Source: Hominenteromicrobium mulieris (GTDB lineage Bacteria; Bacillota; Clostridia; Oscillospirales; Acutalibacteraceae). From it: 64,000 nt of DNA. The notes under the pieces were generated by a model. The model saw only the letters and a program-made list of their open reading frames with translations, was not told the DNA's origin and made no database searches. Made by a program: the position numbers and the translations under genes. The stretch's first letter is position 1. Each line of letters begins with the position of its first letter. The stretch lies in assembly GCF_020687165.1 (NCBI RefSeq), contig NZ_JAJEQC010000005.1. The stretch is one strand, 5' to 3'. Shown here in pieces: positions 63,296 to 64,000 of the stretch.

Positions 63296-64000
63296 ATGCA
63301 TATCGTTATTTTGGACGGCGGCTCTACAAACCCCGGCGACGTCTCGTGGGCGCCGCTCAGGGCGCTCGGCAGCGTCACCGTGTATGACTCCACTAAGCCC
63401 GAAGAAATCGTGGAGCGCGCAAAGAACGCCGAAGCTGTTATCTTGAACCGCAATGTTATAAGCCGCGAAATCATGCAGAAATTACCGAAGCTGCGCTTTA
63501 TCGGCCTTCTTGCAACGGGATATAATACTGTCGATGTCAAAGCCGCAGGAGAACTGGGCATCACCGTGTGCAATGTGCCGCTTTATTGCGTGGAGACCGT
63601 CGCGCAGCAGGCGTTTGCGCTGCTTTTGGAGCTGTGCAATCACACCGAAAAAATAAGCGCCGCCACCCGCGGCGGCGACTGGGATAAGGCCGAAACGATG
63701 AGCCACAGCACGCACCCGCTGTTTGAGCTGTACGGCAAAACGCTCGGCATCGTCGGCTTCGGACATATCGGGCAGACCGTCGCAAAGCTCGGCGCGGCGC
63801 TCGGCATGAAAATTCTCGTATACAGCCGCACGAAACGGGAGCTGCCCGAGCGTTATCAGTGGGCGGAGCTCGACGCGCTTTTCAAAAATGCCGATGTCGT
63901 CTCGCTGCATTGCCCGCTCACGGACGAGACCCGCGGGCTTGTGAATGCGGAGCGCCTTAACCTGATGAAGCCCACTGCGTTCCTTATCAATACGGCGCGC
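63296..64000 (+). CDS. D-2-hydroxyacid dehydrogenase (glycerate dehydrogenase-like), 3' truncated by window
   Basis: 235 codons are visible and the frame is open at the window end. ATG 63296 follows AGAAAGGAC. The N-terminal part starts MHIVILDGGSTNPGDVSW. The NAD-binding Rossmann motif is GIVGFGHIGQTVAKLGAALG, followed by the substrate-site segment LHCPLTDETRGLVNAERL. This matches D-glycerate/hydroxypyruvate reductase or related 2-hydroxyacid dehydrogenases. The catalytic His lies beyond the window. Confidence 0.88.
   Translation, partial: MHIVILDGGSTNPGDVSWAPLRALGSVTVYDSTKPEEIVERAKNAEAVILNRNVISREIMQKLPKLRFIGLLATGYNTVDVKAAGELGITVCNVPLYCVETVAQQAFALLLELCNHTEKISAATRGGDWDKAETMSHSTHPLFELYGKTLGIVGFGHIGQTVAKLGAALGMKILVYSRTKRELPERYQWAELDALFKNADVVSLHCPLTDETRGLVNAERLNLMKPTAFLINTAR

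Overview
The window looks like a Gram-positive, Clostridia-type chromosome, probably a gut Oscillospirales/Ruminococcaceae-like lineage. This is inferred from the T-box-controlled branched-chain amino acid operon, the paired glgC/glgD glycogen genes, consensus TTGACA/TATAAT promoters, AGGAGG ribosome binding sites and a Tn1549-like conjugative module. No rRNA gene is present, so the taxonomy is inference.

Positions 1 to about 33,076 are an integrative conjugative element (ICE) whose left end lies outside the window. In order it carries: a sortase-anchored thioester surface adhesin; AT-richer cargo with a RelE/YafQ-DinJ toxin-antitoxin pair; an ArdC-like antirestriction protein and a DnaG-like primase; a hairpin-rich putative oriT; a MobC-like protein and a MOBP relaxase split by a 2.47-kb group II intron; then PcfB-like, VirD4, Maff2, VirB6-like, PrgI and VirB4 proteins and a CwlT-like cell-wall hydrolase, which form the transfer machine. 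Next come a self-duplicated putative DNA-binding protein with two operators, a HTH/ParB-like protein, two type II toxin-antitoxin modules set between repeats, a tyrosine integrase, a type I toxin-antitoxin locus and a second locus with converging promoters. A tRNA-Val(CAC) gene at 33,077-33,153 is the likely attachment site.

Two repeat families stand out in the ICE. Eleven copies of a short palindrome (GGCAATGTTGCC core) punctuate cargo modules and also lie inside two coding regions. A 77-nt element occurs twice, and its differences preserve three predicted stems, so it is a candidate structured RNA.

The rest, 33,154 to 64,000, is ordinary chromosome: a glycogen operon (glgB-glgC-glgD-glgA); an AprA-like flavoprotein with a ferredoxin; a DUF1461 membrane protein; a flavin reductase; two MATE exporters flanking an RlmI-like methyltransferase; an approximately 12-kb T-box ilvA-leuA-leuC-leuD-leuB-ilvB-ilvN-ilvC-ilvD operon ending in a DUF815 ATPase; an AT-rich GNAT gene; purF followed in frame by a remnant of a peptide ABC permease; and the start of a 2-hydroxyacid dehydrogenase cut by the window edge.
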